Position numbers and translations under genes: made by a program. Below the pieces are notes generated by a model. It did no database searches, was not told the origin of the DNA, and worked only from the letters and a program-made list of their open reading frames with translations. Positions 28,419 through 40,200 of a stretch of DNA of 64,000 bases are shown here, one piece after another; positions within the stretch are counted from its first letter, which is position 1; every line of letters begins with the position of its first letter. The stretch comes from Polaribacter batillariae (lineage in GTDB: Bacteria > Bacteroidota > Bacteroidia > Flavobacteriales > Flavobacteriaceae), in the NCBI RefSeq assembly GCF_017498485.1, contig NZ_CP071795.1, forward strand, positions 3,392,501-3,456,500, in the 5' to 3' direction.

Positions 28419-29459
28419 TTGATAAAAGCAACCTACAAAAAATACATTCTCAATTTTAAAAACCCGAGTGGAACTTCGCGCGGAATTTTAAGAACCAAAG
28501 AAACCTGGTTTATCATTTTAGAAAAAGATGGAAAAACAGGCATTGGAGAAACAGGTTTGTTTAGAGGTTTAAGTGCAGATGATGCTCCTAATTATGAAGA
28601 AAAATTAAAATGGGTTTGTAAAAATATACATTTAGGGTTAGAGAAATTATTATTAGAAGTCATTAATTTTCCGTCCATTCAATTCGGATTAGAACAAGCA
28701 TTTTTATCGTTAAAAGCAATTGATAAATTTGAATTATTTCCATCGGAATTTACCAAAGGAAAACAAGCAATTCCTATAAATGGTTTGGTTTGGATGGGCA
28801 ATAAAGCTTTTATGAAAACACAAATACAAGAAAAACTAAAAACAGGTTTTTCTTGCATTAAAATGAAAATTGGTGCCATAAATTTTAATGAAGAAATCAA
28901 TTTATTAAAATCGATAAGAAGCGAATTTTCAGCAAATGAAGTTGAGTTGCGAGTAGATGCAAATGGAGCTTTTACTCCAAAAGAAGCTCTTGCAAAATTA
29001 GAACGATTATCTAAATTGAACTTACATTCCATAGAACAGCCCATAAAACAAGGTCAGCTGCAAGAAATGGGGTTGTTATGTGAGAAATCACCTTTACCAA
29101 TTGCTTTGGATGAAGAATTAATTGGTATGTTTTCATTAGAAGAAAAAAAGAAGGTAATAGAAACCATAAATCCACAATATATTATTCTAAAACCAAGTTT
29201 AATTGGAGGTTTTTCTGGAAGCAAAGAATGGATTCAGTTGGCAGAAGAGAACAACTCTGGTTGGTGGATCACATCTGCCTTAGAAAGTAATATTGGTTTG
29301 AATGCAATTGCACAATTTACTTTTACTTTAAATAGCAACTTACCTCAAGGGTTAGGAACAGGAAGTTTGTTTACCAATAATTTTAAAAGTCCGTTAACAG
29401 TAAAAAATGGAACTTTACAATATCACAATTCTAAAAACTGGCATTTTAGTTTAGTTTAA
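28419..29459 (+). CDS. menC: o-succinylbenzoate synthase
   Basis: A 346-residue enolase-superfamily enzyme. It has the KxK motif IKMKIG (Lys148, Lys150), the metal ligands Asp180 (RVDANGAF), Glu206 (IEQPI) and Asp231 (ALDEELIG), and Lys258 (LKPSLIGG). It dehydrates SHCHC to o-succinylbenzoate. No ATG is available, so TTG 28419 is the probable start. It is flanked by menA and menE. Confidence 0.93.
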   Translation: MIKATYKKYILNFKNPSGTSRGILRTKETWFIILEKDGKTGIGETGLFRGLSADDAPNYEEKLKWVCKNIHLGLEKLLLEVINFPSIQFGLEQAFLSLKAIDKFELFPSEFTKGKQAIPINGLVWMGNKAFMKTQIQEKLKTGFSCIKMKIGAINFNEEINLLKSIRSEFSANEVELRVDANGAFTPKEALAKLERLSKLNLHSIEQPIKQGQLQEMGLLCEKSPLPIALDEELIGMFSLEEKKKVIETINPQYIILKPSLIGGFSGSKEWIQLAEENNSGWWITSALESNIGLNAIAQFTFTLNSNLPQGLGTGSLFTNNFKSPLTVKNGTLQYHNSKNWHFSLV

Positions 29460-29515
29460 AATGTCTCTAAGCAATGTCGAAAGATTAAAATAAAACGATT
29501 TACAATTTATAAAAT

Positions 29516-30493
29516 ATGAATTACATTCAACAAGCATACAAAGGAAGAAACGAGTGGTACCATTGGGTAATTACCATTATAATTATCTTTTTTGGGTGGC
29601 AAATTTTAGGAGCAATTCCTTTATTAATGGCAGCTGCTGCAAAATCGAAAGACCTCAATCAGTTTTCGGAATTTGCCAAAGACAATTTTATGACAGCAGG
29701 AATTGATAAAAACCTGCTACTTGCTTTGTTAATTTTTACCTTTTTTGTAGGTTTTATTTCGCTATTAATAGGTGTAAAGTACGTGCATAAAAGAACCATT
29801 ACATCTTTAGTAACTAGCAGAAAAAAAATCGATTGGAAACGTTTTTTCTTTGGTTTTTTTGTGTGGGGAATGATTGCAGTTGTATTTTCTTATGTAGGAA
29901 TTTTATCAGAACCAGAGCATTATACATGGAATTTTAATGCCAAGCCTTTCTTTATTTTGGTAGCAATTTCCTTTTTGTTTATTCCATTTCAAACGAGTTT
30001 CGAAGAGCTGCTTTTTAGAGGTTATTTTATGCAAGGAATTGGAATTTTGGCTAAAAATAGATGGATTCCTTTACTAATAACCTCTGTCGTTTTTGGCTTG
30101 TTGCATGGCGCAAATCCTGAAGTTGCTAAATTGGGGCAAATAACCATGGTTTTTTATATTGGAACGGGGTTGTTTTACGGAATTACCACTTTAATGGACG
30201 AAGGTGCAGAAATTGCTTTGGGATTGCATGCCGTAAATAATATTACAGCAGCATTTTTTATCACGACAGATTGGAGTGTTTTTCAAACAGATGCTTTATA
30301 TATAGACACTTCAGAACCATCTGTAACTTGGGAAATGTTTTTACCTGTTTTTGTTTTATATCCTTTAATGTTATTTATTTTTTCTAAAAAATATGGTTGG
30401 CAAAATTGGAAAGAAAAACTTACGGGTAAAATTACAGAACCTATAAACCTAAAAGAGAATTATAGAGTTTTAGAAAATATTGGCACAGAATAA
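29516..30493 (+). CDS. CPBP-family intramembrane (CAAX-type) glutamic protease
   Basis: 325 residues with about eight membrane helices. The three CPBP motifs are present: FEELLFRG (Glu163-Glu164, Arg168), GLLHGAN (His197) and HAVNNITAA (His238, Asn242). Bacterial members act in bacteriocin immunity or membrane-protein processing; the substrate here is unknown. It lies between menC and menE and its end overlaps menE by 14 bases, so it is co-expressed with menaquinone genes. Confidence 0.88.
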   Translation: MNYIQQAYKGRNEWYHWVITIIIIFFGWQILGAIPLLMAAAAKSKDLNQFSEFAKDNFMTAGIDKNLLLALLIFTFFVGFISLLIGVKYVHKRTITSLVTSRKKIDWKRFFFGFFVWGMIAVVFSYVGILSEPEHYTWNFNAKPFFILVAISFLFIPFQTSFEELLFRGYFMQGIGILAKNRWIPLLITSVVFGLLHGANPEVAKLGQITMVFYIGTGLFYGITTLMDEGAEIALGLHAVNNITAAFFITTDWSVFQTDALYIDTSEPSVTWEMFLPVFVLYPLMLFIFSKKYGWQNWKEKLTGKITEPINLKENYRVLENIGTE

Positions 30494-31619
30494 ACTTCAT
30501 ACATGTTTTCAATTAAATAACAATTCATTTTCAAATGTTAATGAATTACTATACTATGCTCAAAATTCTTCCAAAGAAATATATCCATTTTTAAAAGAAT
30601 GGTTTTCAAATAAAAGAGATATAACTGTGCAAACTTCGGGCTCTACAGGAGCTCCAAAAGCAATTCAATTACAAAAAGAACATGTTGTAAATTCTGCTCT
30701 AACTACTGGAAATTATTTTTCTTTAGCAGAAAATACTACAGCCTTATTATGTTTGCCTGTAGCATATATTGCTGGTAAATTAATGTTAATTCGAGCAATT
30801 ACTTTGGGCTGGCACTTAGATGTGGTTCAGCCAGATTCAAATCCTTTAAAAGATATTTTTAAAGAATACGATTTCTCTGCAATGGTTCCGCTACAAGTGG
30901 AAAATTCTCTTGATAAATTGCCTCAAATTAAAAAACTTATTGTTGGTGGAGGTGTGGTGTCTAAAAAACTTCAAGATAAATTACAAACCCTTTCTACTGA
31001 GGTTTTTGCAACCTATGGAATGACAGAAACGATTACGCATATTGCTGTAAAAAAACTTAATAAATTAAATTTCGACGGTGTTAAATATTACATTAGTAGG
31101 TCTTTTCGAGCGCAGTCGAGTGGTTATTTTTCTGTGTTACCAAACATTACTATTTACAAAGACGAAAGAAACTGTTTGGTTATTAAAGCGCCCAAAGTAT
31201 CTAAGGAAGTTATTTTTACAAACGATGTGGTTCGTTTAATTTCTGATACTCAATTTGAGTGGTTAGGGCGTTTAGACCATGTAATTAATTCTGGAGGAGT
31301 TAAATTACATCCAGAAAAAATAGAGGAGAAGTTTTCAGCAATTATTAAAAACCGTTTTTTTGTCACTGGAATTTCTGATGAAAAATTAGGCGAAAAATTA
31401 ATTTTAGTTGTAGAATTGGAAAGTTCTAAAGCTTCAGGTTTTAAAAGTATTCTTTTTAAAAAAATAAAAAACCTACAATCGCTTTCGAAATTCGAAATTC
31501 CGAAAGAAATTTATTTTGTAGAGCAGTTTATTGAAACTGAAACCGGTAAAATTCAACGTAGTAAAACGCTTTTAAAAGCACGAGGCTGTCACAAAAGTAA
31601 ATTTAATGGTTATTTTTAG
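30480..31619 (+). CDS. menE: o-succinylbenzoate-CoA ligase, with two repeat-derived segments
   Basis: A 379-residue ANL adenylating enzyme, short like other Bacteroidota MenE. Motifs are the P-loop TSGSTGAPK (52-60), ATYGMTET (177-184) and WLGRLDHVINSGG. It activates o-succinylbenzoate with ATP and CoA. The start is TTG 30480, overlapping the CPBP gene. Two oddities are visible. Residues 210-214 (RAQSS) are encoded by the core of a dispersed palindrome and sit in an apparent loop insertion. The final eleven residues (GCHKSKFNGYF) and the stop come from a truncated repeat (31582-31644) that also occurs at 37066-37130. The catalytic Lys expected near the C-terminus of typical ANL enzymes may be the one in TGKIQRSK. 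Confidence 0.92.
   Translation: MAQNKLHTCFQLNNNSFSNVNELLYYAQNSSKEIYPFLKEWFSNKRDITVQTSGSTGAPKAIQLQKEHVVNSALTTGNYFSLAENTTALLCLPVAYIAGKLMLIRAITLGWHLDVVQPDSNPLKDIFKEYDFSAMVPLQVENSLDKLPQIKKLIVGGGVVSKKLQDKLQTLSTEVFATYGMTETITHIAVKKLNKLNFDGVKYYISRSFRAQSSGYFSVLPNITIYKDERNCLVIKAPKVSKEVIFTNDVVRLISDTQFEWLGRLDHVINSGGVKLHPEKIEEKFSAIIKNRFFVTGISDEKLGEKLILVVELESSKASGFKSILFKKIKNLQSLSKFEIPKEIYFVEQFIETETGKIQRSKTLLKARGCHKSKFNGYF
31106..31120. repeat. Repeat core embedded in menE coding sequence
   Basis: TCGAGCGCAGTCGAG is identical to 470-484, the left arm of the intergenic palindrome. Here it is read in frame as part of RAQSS. Confidence 0.8.
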
Positions 31620-31644
31620 CATTACTAAAATCAAAATATACTTT
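31582..31644. repeat. Truncated MITE-like end, fused to the 3' end of menE
   Basis: From GAGGCTGTCACAAAAGTA through TTTTTAGCATTACTAAAATC, this segment matches the reverse complement of the right end of the 36955-37130 element. The match begins exactly at GAGGC and fades after about 31644. It contains the menE stop codon. Confidence 0.8.
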
Positions 31645-31676
31645 AAATAGAAGGCTTTCTCTTTTAAAAAAAAATC

Positions 31677-31711
31677 AAACCATAAATGGTATTATTTTGC
31701 ACTTATGGTTT
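31677..31711. terminator. Possible bidirectional hairpin between menE and the helicase gene
   Basis: AAACCATAA (31677-31685) and TTATGGTTT (31703-31711) are perfect inverted repeats in the gap between convergent genes, with T- and A-runs nearby. The stem is AT-rich and weak. Confidence 0.35.
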
Positions 31712-31738
31712 AATGTCTTTAAAAGAATTGATTTTTTT

Positions 31739-33547
31739 TTATCTTTCTTTGCGTCTTCTTCCAAAACCGCTAGATTTTCTATCTCCACCAGAGTTTCTGT
31801 TGGCTCTATTTGAAGATCTTTCTCTTCCACCATCATTGCCTTTTTTAGAAAAAGACCCGTCTAAACTTCTACGTCTGCCAAAACCACCCTCTTTTTTTCC
31901 GAAAGGTTTTCTACCACCTCTTCTTCCACCACTAGAACGTTCTTTTTTGGTAATTTCTACGTTTACAGAACGGCCATCGAAATCGGGTTGATTTGCGGCA
32001 AAAGCCTCTAAAGTTTTGTCTTCGTAATTTTTATCAATTTCAAAGAAAGAAAAAGTATCTAAAATATCAATCGCACCAATTTCTATTTTATCTCCAATAT
32101 TTTGGTCGTTAATTAAGCCAATTAATTTTGCAGGGTTTAAACTATCTTTTCTGCCAATATTTATAAAAAAACGAGTCATATTCTCGTCTGTAGATCTTGC
32201 TCTCGAATTTTCTCTTGAAGATAAATCGTTTAAATCTTTAGCGTTTTCGTAATACTTTAACATTGTATTAAACTCTAAAGAAACAAATTTTTGAATTAAT
32301 TCTTCTCTATTTAAGCTTTCTAGTTTTTCGTAAATGCTTGGTAAAAATTCGCTAATTTCAGATTCGTTTACTTCTGTATTTTGTACCTTATCAATTAAAT
32401 TCATTAATTGATTTTTAACAATTTCTTTACCAGTAGGAACTTTCGTTTCTACAAATTTCTTTTTAATAATTCTTTCGATTTGGCGTAATTTCCCTTTTTC
32501 TTTTCCATTAACCAAAACAATAGAAATCCCTTTATTTCCAGCTCTACCAGTTCTTCCACTTCTGTGTGTGTAGTTTTCTATTTGATCTGGTAATTTGTGG
32601 TTTAATACATGTGTTAATTCAGTAACATCCAATCCACGAGCAGCAACATCTGTCGCCACTAAAATTTGAATTGTTTTTTTTCTGAATTTTCCCATAACAG
32701 AATCTCTTTGTCCTTGAGATAAATCTCCATGCAAGGCATCTGCACTGTAACCATCTTTTATTAAATTGTCTGCAACTTCTTGCGTTTCTCTACGAGTTCT
32801 ACAAAAAATAATGGCATAAATATCTGGGTTTAAATCTGCAATTCTTTTTAAAGCAGGGTAACGAGTTCTTTCTGTAACCGAATAATATTCGTGACTTACA
32901 TTGTCTGAACCTTGATTTTTTTCACCAGAAGTAATTTCTACTGGCTTTGTCATGTAATTTTTGGCAATAGACTCTACTTCTTTCGGAAAAGTTGCAGAAA
33001 ACAACAACGTTTGTTTTGTTTCTGGAGTGGCTTCTAAAACTTTATCAAGTTCGTCTTTAAAGCCCATGTTTAACATCTCATCTGCTTCGTCTAAAACCAA
33101 CCATTGTACGTTTCCTAACTTTAAAGCTCTTCTATTAATTAAATCTACAGTTCTACCTGGAGTACCCACTACAATTTGAGACCCTTTTTTTAAAGATCTA
33201 ATTTGTTGGTCCATATTTGCACCTCCATAAACTGTGGTAACTTTTACGTTTTTTAAGTATTTACAAAAGTCTTCTATATTTTTACCAATTTGAACGGCTA
33301 GCTCTCTTGTTGGAGATAAAATAATTGCCTGAACATTGCTGTTACTTTCGTCTAAAAGCTCTAATATTGGCAAACTAAAGGCAGCAGTTTTACCTGTACC
33401 TGTTTGTGCAAATGCTTTTAAATCGGTTGTTGATGAAATAATTTGTGGAATTGCTTTTTCTTGAATAACAGTGGGTTTTTCGTAACCTAAATCTGTTAAT
33501 GCTTTGTTGATAGGCTCTTTTAAGCCTAATTCTAAAAATGTTGACAT
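31739..33547 (-). CDS. DEAD-box RNA helicase (DeaD/CsdA-like)
   Basis: 602 residues. Motif I is AQTGTGKT (47-54), motif II is DEAD (153-156), motif III is SAT (184-186), and motif VI is HRSGRTGRAG. After the two RecA-like domains comes a region matching the DbpA/DeaD RNA-binding fold (RFFINIGRKDSLNPAKLIGL near 465-485). The last ~65 residues are a basic, Gly/Arg/Ser-rich tail. It unwinds structured RNA in ribosome assembly or cold adaptation. A strong two-part promoter lies 100-130 bases upstream, giving a leader of about 92 bases, as often seen for cold-regulated helicases. Confidence 0.93.
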   Translation of the reverse strand: MSTFLELGLKEPINKALTDLGYEKPTVIQEKAIPQIISSTTDLKAFAQTGTGKTAAFSLPILELLDESNSNVQAIILSPTRELAVQIGKNIEDFCKYLKNVKVTTVYGGANMDQQIRSLKKGSQIVVGTPGRTVDLINRRALKLGNVQWLVLDEADEMLNMGFKDELDKVLEATPETKQTLLFSATFPKEVESIAKNYMTKPVEITSGEKNQGSDNVSHEYYSVTERTRYPALKRIADLNPDIYAIIFCRTRRETQEVADNLIKDGYSADALHGDLSQGQRDSVMGKFRKKTIQILVATDVAARGLDVTELTHVLNHKLPDQIENYTHRSGRTGRAGNKGISIVLVNGKEKGKLRQIERIIKKKFVETKVPTGKEIVKNQLMNLIDKVQNTEVNESEISEFLPSIYEKLESLNREELIQKFVSLEFNTMLKYYENAKDLNDLSSRENSRARSTDENMTRFFINIGRKDSLNPAKLIGLINDQNIGDKIEIGAIDILDTFSFFEIDKNYEDKTLEAFAANQPDFDGRSVNVEITKKERSSGGRRGGRKPFGKKEGGFGRRRSLDGSFSKKGNDGGRERSSNRANRNSGGDRKSSGFGRRRKER

Positions 33548-33645
33548 TACTGTGTTTTTGTAGATTCACAGAACGCCCACCTGCAAATCCAAATTATAAT
33601 TTTCGACTTGTTTTTTTATTGAAAAATTTCAAAATTAAAAACGTG

Positions 33646-33675
33646 CAAAGGTACATTAAATTAAATAAATGGCAA
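33646..33675 (-). promoter_or_regulatory. Promoter of the DEAD-box helicase gene (TTG-19-TACCTTTG)
   Basis: On the reverse strand, TTG (33675-33673), a 19-base spacer and TACCTTTG (33653-33646) match both Bacteroidota promoter elements at canonical spacing. The start of transcription would be near 33639. Confidence 0.65.
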
Positions 33676-33691
33676 TTTTTAAATTGTTTTA

Positions 33692-35077
33692 TTAATTTTT
33701 ATTCAATTTTTTTAATTGATTGTAGATTTTCGGAGAAGAAATAGAAGCATATCCATTTTCTACAATTCCGTTTTTATTAATAAGAATTGTTCTAGGCATT
33801 TTGCTTGTTAAAAAAGAATTTGCTTTGCTAGATTCGTTAATATAATATTGCTCTTTAATATCTAATTTTTCGATTCTATCTTTATCATTTCCATCGATTT
33901 TTACAATTAAATATTGTAATTCAGGAAAATTATGTTTAAAATATTTAATTCTCGAGGTTATGTAGTCTTTAGAGGCATATTCTGGGTTCCAAAAAAATAA
34001 AACCGTATTTTTATTTTTTATAATTTTTTCAATTTTTATTGGATGATTTGTAAAATCGAAAATTGCAAAGCCTTTAATTTGATCTCCTTCATTAAATTTT
34101 TTGCTATCTTCTAGCAGTCTTTCTATAATTTTTTTATCCTTTTTATTTGTAGAATATTTAGAAAAAATAGCGAAAGCTTCTTCGTTTACATCGCAACTCG
34201 ATTTTTTATAAAAATGGTCTAAAACGGTTCTTTTTAAGAAGGCATTTTTAGATTCTTTAGAGCTAATTTTGCTATTTATTGTTTTTAATAAATCTACAGT
34301 AAATTTAGAGGAATAATGCTGTTTCATTGGCTTATGCCCTAATGAAAATGTGTAATTGTATAAATAATTTCTAATGTACTCTGCATAAGGCGTGTAATAC
34401 ATTAAAGAATCGTTATTTAAATCGATTTTATTTCTATAATCGTAAAAAGAAGCCTCTACTTTTGGAAAATCGTTTAAAGCTTTATATTTTAAATGTTCTA
34501 TAGGATATCTTTCTAAACGCGAATAAATTGGAAAAGTTAATGCCGTTTTTAAAACTTTTCGAAAACCAGCCGTTTCATTTGGGTGCTCATCTACATACGT
34601 TTGATATGTTAGTAGTTTTTGGTTTAAAACAGAATCGATTTTCTTTTTGTAATCAGAAGATTTTAGTTTGTTTAAACTATAAAAGAAACGGTTATCGTTT
34701 TCGTCTTCTAAAAAACAATCAATTAAAATATTATTTCTTTCTGCCCCTTTTCCAGTAAAAACTAACGATTCGTCAAAATCCCAAGTATTTAAACGCAACA
34801 TTAAGCTATCTTTTGGTTCTAAATAAATATACTGGTTTTCAATTCCGTGTATAAAATAATACAAACCTTCGTTTAAATTTTTATAATCTTTTATAAACTT
34901 GTTTCTAGAATCTAAATACAATGTATCTATAACCTTATCTAAAGCATATAGTACAACATACCTAGACTTTGGATTGATAATTTTACCTCCAAAAAAAGTT
35001 TTTGCATTTTTATTGTTGTCGGTACAACCAATAAAGGTTACAAAAATTAATAATATATGTAGTGTTTTTTTAATCAT
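33692..35077 (-). CDS. Thioredoxin-fold (TlpA-like) lipoprotein lacking the CxxC motif
   Basis: 461 residues with lipobox TFIGC (Cys18). A beta-rich N-terminal domain, as in Bacteroidota TlpA-like proteins, is followed by a helical middle. The C-terminal thioredoxin-like domain has KNTVLFFWNPEYAS (358-369) where the family has WCxxC, and the cis-Pro loop KMPRTILINKNG (426-437) is kept. Without the cysteine pair it cannot act as a disulfide reductase; a binding or sensing role is inference. The only other visible cysteines are 121 and 295. It is divergent from the ABC-F gene; a TACATTTG -7-like element (reverse strand, 35100-35107) lies just upstream. Confidence 0.8.
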   Translation of the reverse strand: MIKKTLHILLIFVTFIGCTDNNKNAKTFFGGKIINPKSRYVVLYALDKVIDTLYLDSRNKFIKDYKNLNEGLYYFIHGIENQYIYLEPKDSLMLRLNTWDFDESLVFTGKGAERNNILIDCFLEDENDNRFFYSLNKLKSSDYKKKIDSVLNQKLLTYQTYVDEHPNETAGFRKVLKTALTFPIYSRLERYPIEHLKYKALNDFPKVEASFYDYRNKIDLNNDSLMYYTPYAEYIRNYLYNYTFSLGHKPMKQHYSSKFTVDLLKTINSKISSKESKNAFLKRTVLDHFYKKSSCDVNEEAFAIFSKYSTNKKDKKIIERLLEDSKKFNEGDQIKGFAIFDFTNHPIKIEKIIKNKNTVLFFWNPEYASKDYITSRIKYFKHNFPELQYLIVKIDGNDKDRIEKLDIKEQYYINESSKANSFLTSKMPRTILINKNGIVENGYASISSPKIYNQLKKLNKN

Positions 35078-35207
35078 AATGTAGCATATGCACTATTCAC
35101 AAATGTAGAAATTAGAAGTAGGTACCTTTGTTAATTCGCTGTTAAAAAAATAACACTTTTAAATTTTTATTAGCAACTTTTTCGATTTAAAATTGAATGA
35201 GTATTAG

Positions 35208-36881
<1,674 letters not shown>

Positions 36882-37260
36882 GTTTTAAATCTAGAGCCAA
36901 CTTTACGAATTATACTATACGTCTTTTTTCACTTATTGCTTCAAAATAAAAGAAGAGGCCGTCTCAAAAGTATTAAAATTTGTCATTTCGACTGTAATAG
37001 AGAAATCTTATTTATTGAATTTCAATATTTTATATTTTTCGATAACTTCGTTAGCTATTTTCAATCAAAATATATTTTAATTTTAGTAATGCTAAAAATG
37101 AACAGTTAGATTTACTTTTGTGACAGCCTCTTTTTTATAGAAATTTTAAATATAAAGAAAAAAAATCATCAATTTCTTTTCCAGTAGTTTAAAATAATAA
37201 CTGGCATTAAATTATTGTACATGATAAAAAGTTTATAAACATCATCTTGTGTAAAAAACT
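36882..37260. other. 379-base intergenic region holding a MITE-like element
   Basis: The convergent gap between the ABC-F gene and the secreted glycosidase. It contains the 176-bp inverted-repeat element at 36955-37130 and no recognisable gene. Confidence 0.8.
36955..37130. mobile_element. MITE-like element with 18-bp terminal inverted repeats
   Basis: The left end GAGGCCGTCTCAAAAGTA (36955-36972) and right end TACTTTTGTGACAGCCTC (37113-37130) are inverted repeats matching at 16 of 18 positions. The right end and about 60 internal bases recur at 31582-31644. There is no transposase frame, so it would be non-autonomous. No clear target-site duplication was seen. GAGGCTGTC-type ends occur on several Bacteroidota IS elements, which suggests trans-mobilisation (inference). 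Confidence 0.75.
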
Positions 37261-40200
37261 TTAAAACTTTATAAACTTATTCATTTTTAATACTTTACCT
37301 TTCTTTGTAACTACTTGCAATAGATAAATGCCATTATTAATAGTATTTAATGGTATTTTTGTTTTAAACTTATTATGTCCTTGACTAGAAATTACTAGTC
37401 TGCCACTTAAATCGAATATATGTATCTCTTTTATTCTATCTATGTTTGAGCTTAAGTTAACATTTATAAAACTTGATGCTGGATTTGGGTACATTTCCAA
37501 TCCTAAAATACTCTGTTTATCAATTTCTTCTGTTTTACCAGCCTTTTTCTTTTTAGTAGTATTTGCAGTTTTACTTGCTGAACCCTTATAGCACCCAGAA
37601 ATAGAGATATTATCTATAAAAAATCGATCTAAGTTATCTGTTCCATTAGCTCTAAATCGTAACCTAGTGTTAGCGGTAAAAGTAACTCCAGATATTACCA
37701 CTTGCTCATTGTAGCGTTGGTTATTTACAAACTCATCAGTATAATTCCATTCTTCCACTTGCGAATAGGATGCGCCACCATTTGTAGAAATCTCCAAAAA
37801 GAAACCTTCATTAGCAGTACTAAAACCAATAGAGTAGTAGGTAAAATCGATAGTTAACTCTTCATAGTTTACTAAATTCATATTATCTGTGTAAATAATA
37901 GATGATGATGAATTATCTCGTAGTTTTATACTATAACTATCCATAGAATAAGAAGCATTTGAAATTCTTCTACTATCAGAACCAGTGCTATTCCAAATAC
38001 CCCAACCAGATTCAAAATCTGTATAATCATAAGTTTGGTTATTGCACGTAGGTTGATTGTCTTCAGTTAGTGGGTTACAATCGTCATCAATACCATTATT
38101 AGGGATTTCAGTTGCTCCTGGGTTTACTGTAGCATCATTGTCGTTACAATCTACATCATTATTATAGCCATCGTTATCAACATCGAGATTGGTATTTATT
38201 ACTCCCATAATATCATCAAAATAATAATTAGCAACTGTTTTACCCGCTAATAACCTTAGGGAAACTCCTGTTGTTGATTCGTTGATATTGGTTGTTATGG
38301 TATATTTTGTGTACGTTGTTGTTAATGTTGGATAATTTCCAACAAAATATGAACCTCCAGCAGTTTTATCAATTTTTAACTGAATTCCTATTTGTGCAGC
38401 TACATCAGATTTTGCCCAAACATCAACAGTTATGGTTTTTCCATTAAAATCTCCATCATACTTTACATTATCAAGTCTAACGTCACCTAGTTTTGGTGTT
38501 GCTAATGTATTGGTTTTTGTAGTTGAAACTTTAAATGCGTTATTGCCGTTATTAACCTCGGTACTTTCATCAGAAAACGTAGCTTCAGCATCTGCAGAAC
38601 CAGAAATAACACCAGACCAATTTCCATCTGCTAATAAACATTCTGCATTACCATTAGCGATGATGTTTTCTTCTGAAGCTTCGCAAGTTACTACTGGGTA
38701 AGCAATAGTTATTATGTTTATACTATATGCTGGAATACTTAAATTACCTGCAGTTGCCGTTGTAGTAGAATTGCTAAACGCTGCAGCTTTTGTAGCATAA
38801 GGGATTGTCATTTCAGATGTAATATCCTCATTAAACGTTTCAATGGTATAATCTCCATCATATGGAAGCCCGTCAATAGCAAAGTTTAAAGTAGATGTAA
38901 CTGGCAGTTTGTTCACTACAAATAATTTGTATTCAGAACCTGTATTAACCGCTTTAGCGTACATACCTTCCAAACCAGTTTCTAGCTCTGGTCCAGAGCT
39001 ATAAGCGTCATAAACCTCATTATCTTTAAACACATCGAAAAGAGATGAATACATAACTCCCATAGCGGTCAACTTCATTTGCCCACCATCAAAATAAGTT
39101 AGAGTTGATTCGTGATATTTGTTACTGTGCCAGAACATGTGCACACCTGCTTGCTGTACGATACCTTGTTGGTTACCTTTTTCTAGTGCTAAAAATACAT
39201 CAGCGCTTGCCAATGTTTGAGAGAAGTTTACGGGCATATTACCTGTTAAAACACCCCATTCTGTTATTAAGGCAGATTTCCCAGGAAAATGTGTATTGAA
39301 TTTGGCAATCTTGTCTTGAGTTATCTTGTAGGATTTTAGCATACGGTATATTGTAGAACCACTATACAAAAAGGCATTGGTATTGTTGTAAAAGTGAAGT
39401 GTAGCTGCATCAAAATAGTCATCTGTTAATAAATGCTGCTTAATAGTATGATTCCAACTTCCATTAAAATAATAATCTTTTTCTAAAGCTACAGCAGCTT
39501 TTACATTAGGGTTTACCGTTTTTAACTCATTAATTACATTGGTAGTATGTGAAATATAACTAGCCACATCTGTTACATTACCACCTTGCTGCTGGGAAAA
39601 GAAGTTTTCGTTTCCTAATTCTATCCATTTTACATCTAAACCATCATTTAATCTGCTTTGGTATCTGTTTTTTGAATCGGTTGGAGAGTCTATCAGCATG
39701 TTAAACATTAAAGTTGATGATGCGTTATTGTTTAAACAAATATCTTTATAACCAGGGTAACCAAACTTAAAAACTGAAGAGTAATTCGTGAAATTTACAC
39801 CGTTTGTACCTGGTGCATAGTACCCATCGGTTTGATAATTGTAATAATTACCTACTGTACCACCAGGAAACCTGAAATTGGTTTGTGGGAACCAATTATT
39901 GATAACTTGCGACGTCTCTGGGGAACTCCAAGAATACCCGCCGTCGTTCTCAAGAAATCTAAAATGTGTATTTGAAGACAGCAAATCGTTATTGAAAGCA
40001 TGCTTGCTGTTAGTGTCGATGTCCAAATTATACGTTGGATTTGCTGGTACTGAAAAAGGAAATGCAAATTCCATTGCTGGCTGTACATTTGTTATTACTG
40101 GGTTTTTAATTTTCATTTCTCCAGTAGCTGTCTGCATCACAAATTCAATTCTAACCGAACTTGTATTTTTATTATTGTATTTTTTTATTGCAACCCCTAC

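Noticed and set aside
31686..31991. Forward open frame rich in Leu, Pro and Ser
   Set aside because: It is antisense to the Gly/Arg-rich tail of the helicase gene; the composition is explained by the low-complexity codons of that tail.
36955..37130. Complete insertion sequence
   Set aside because: It is only 176 bases long with no transposase frame, so at most a non-autonomous element.
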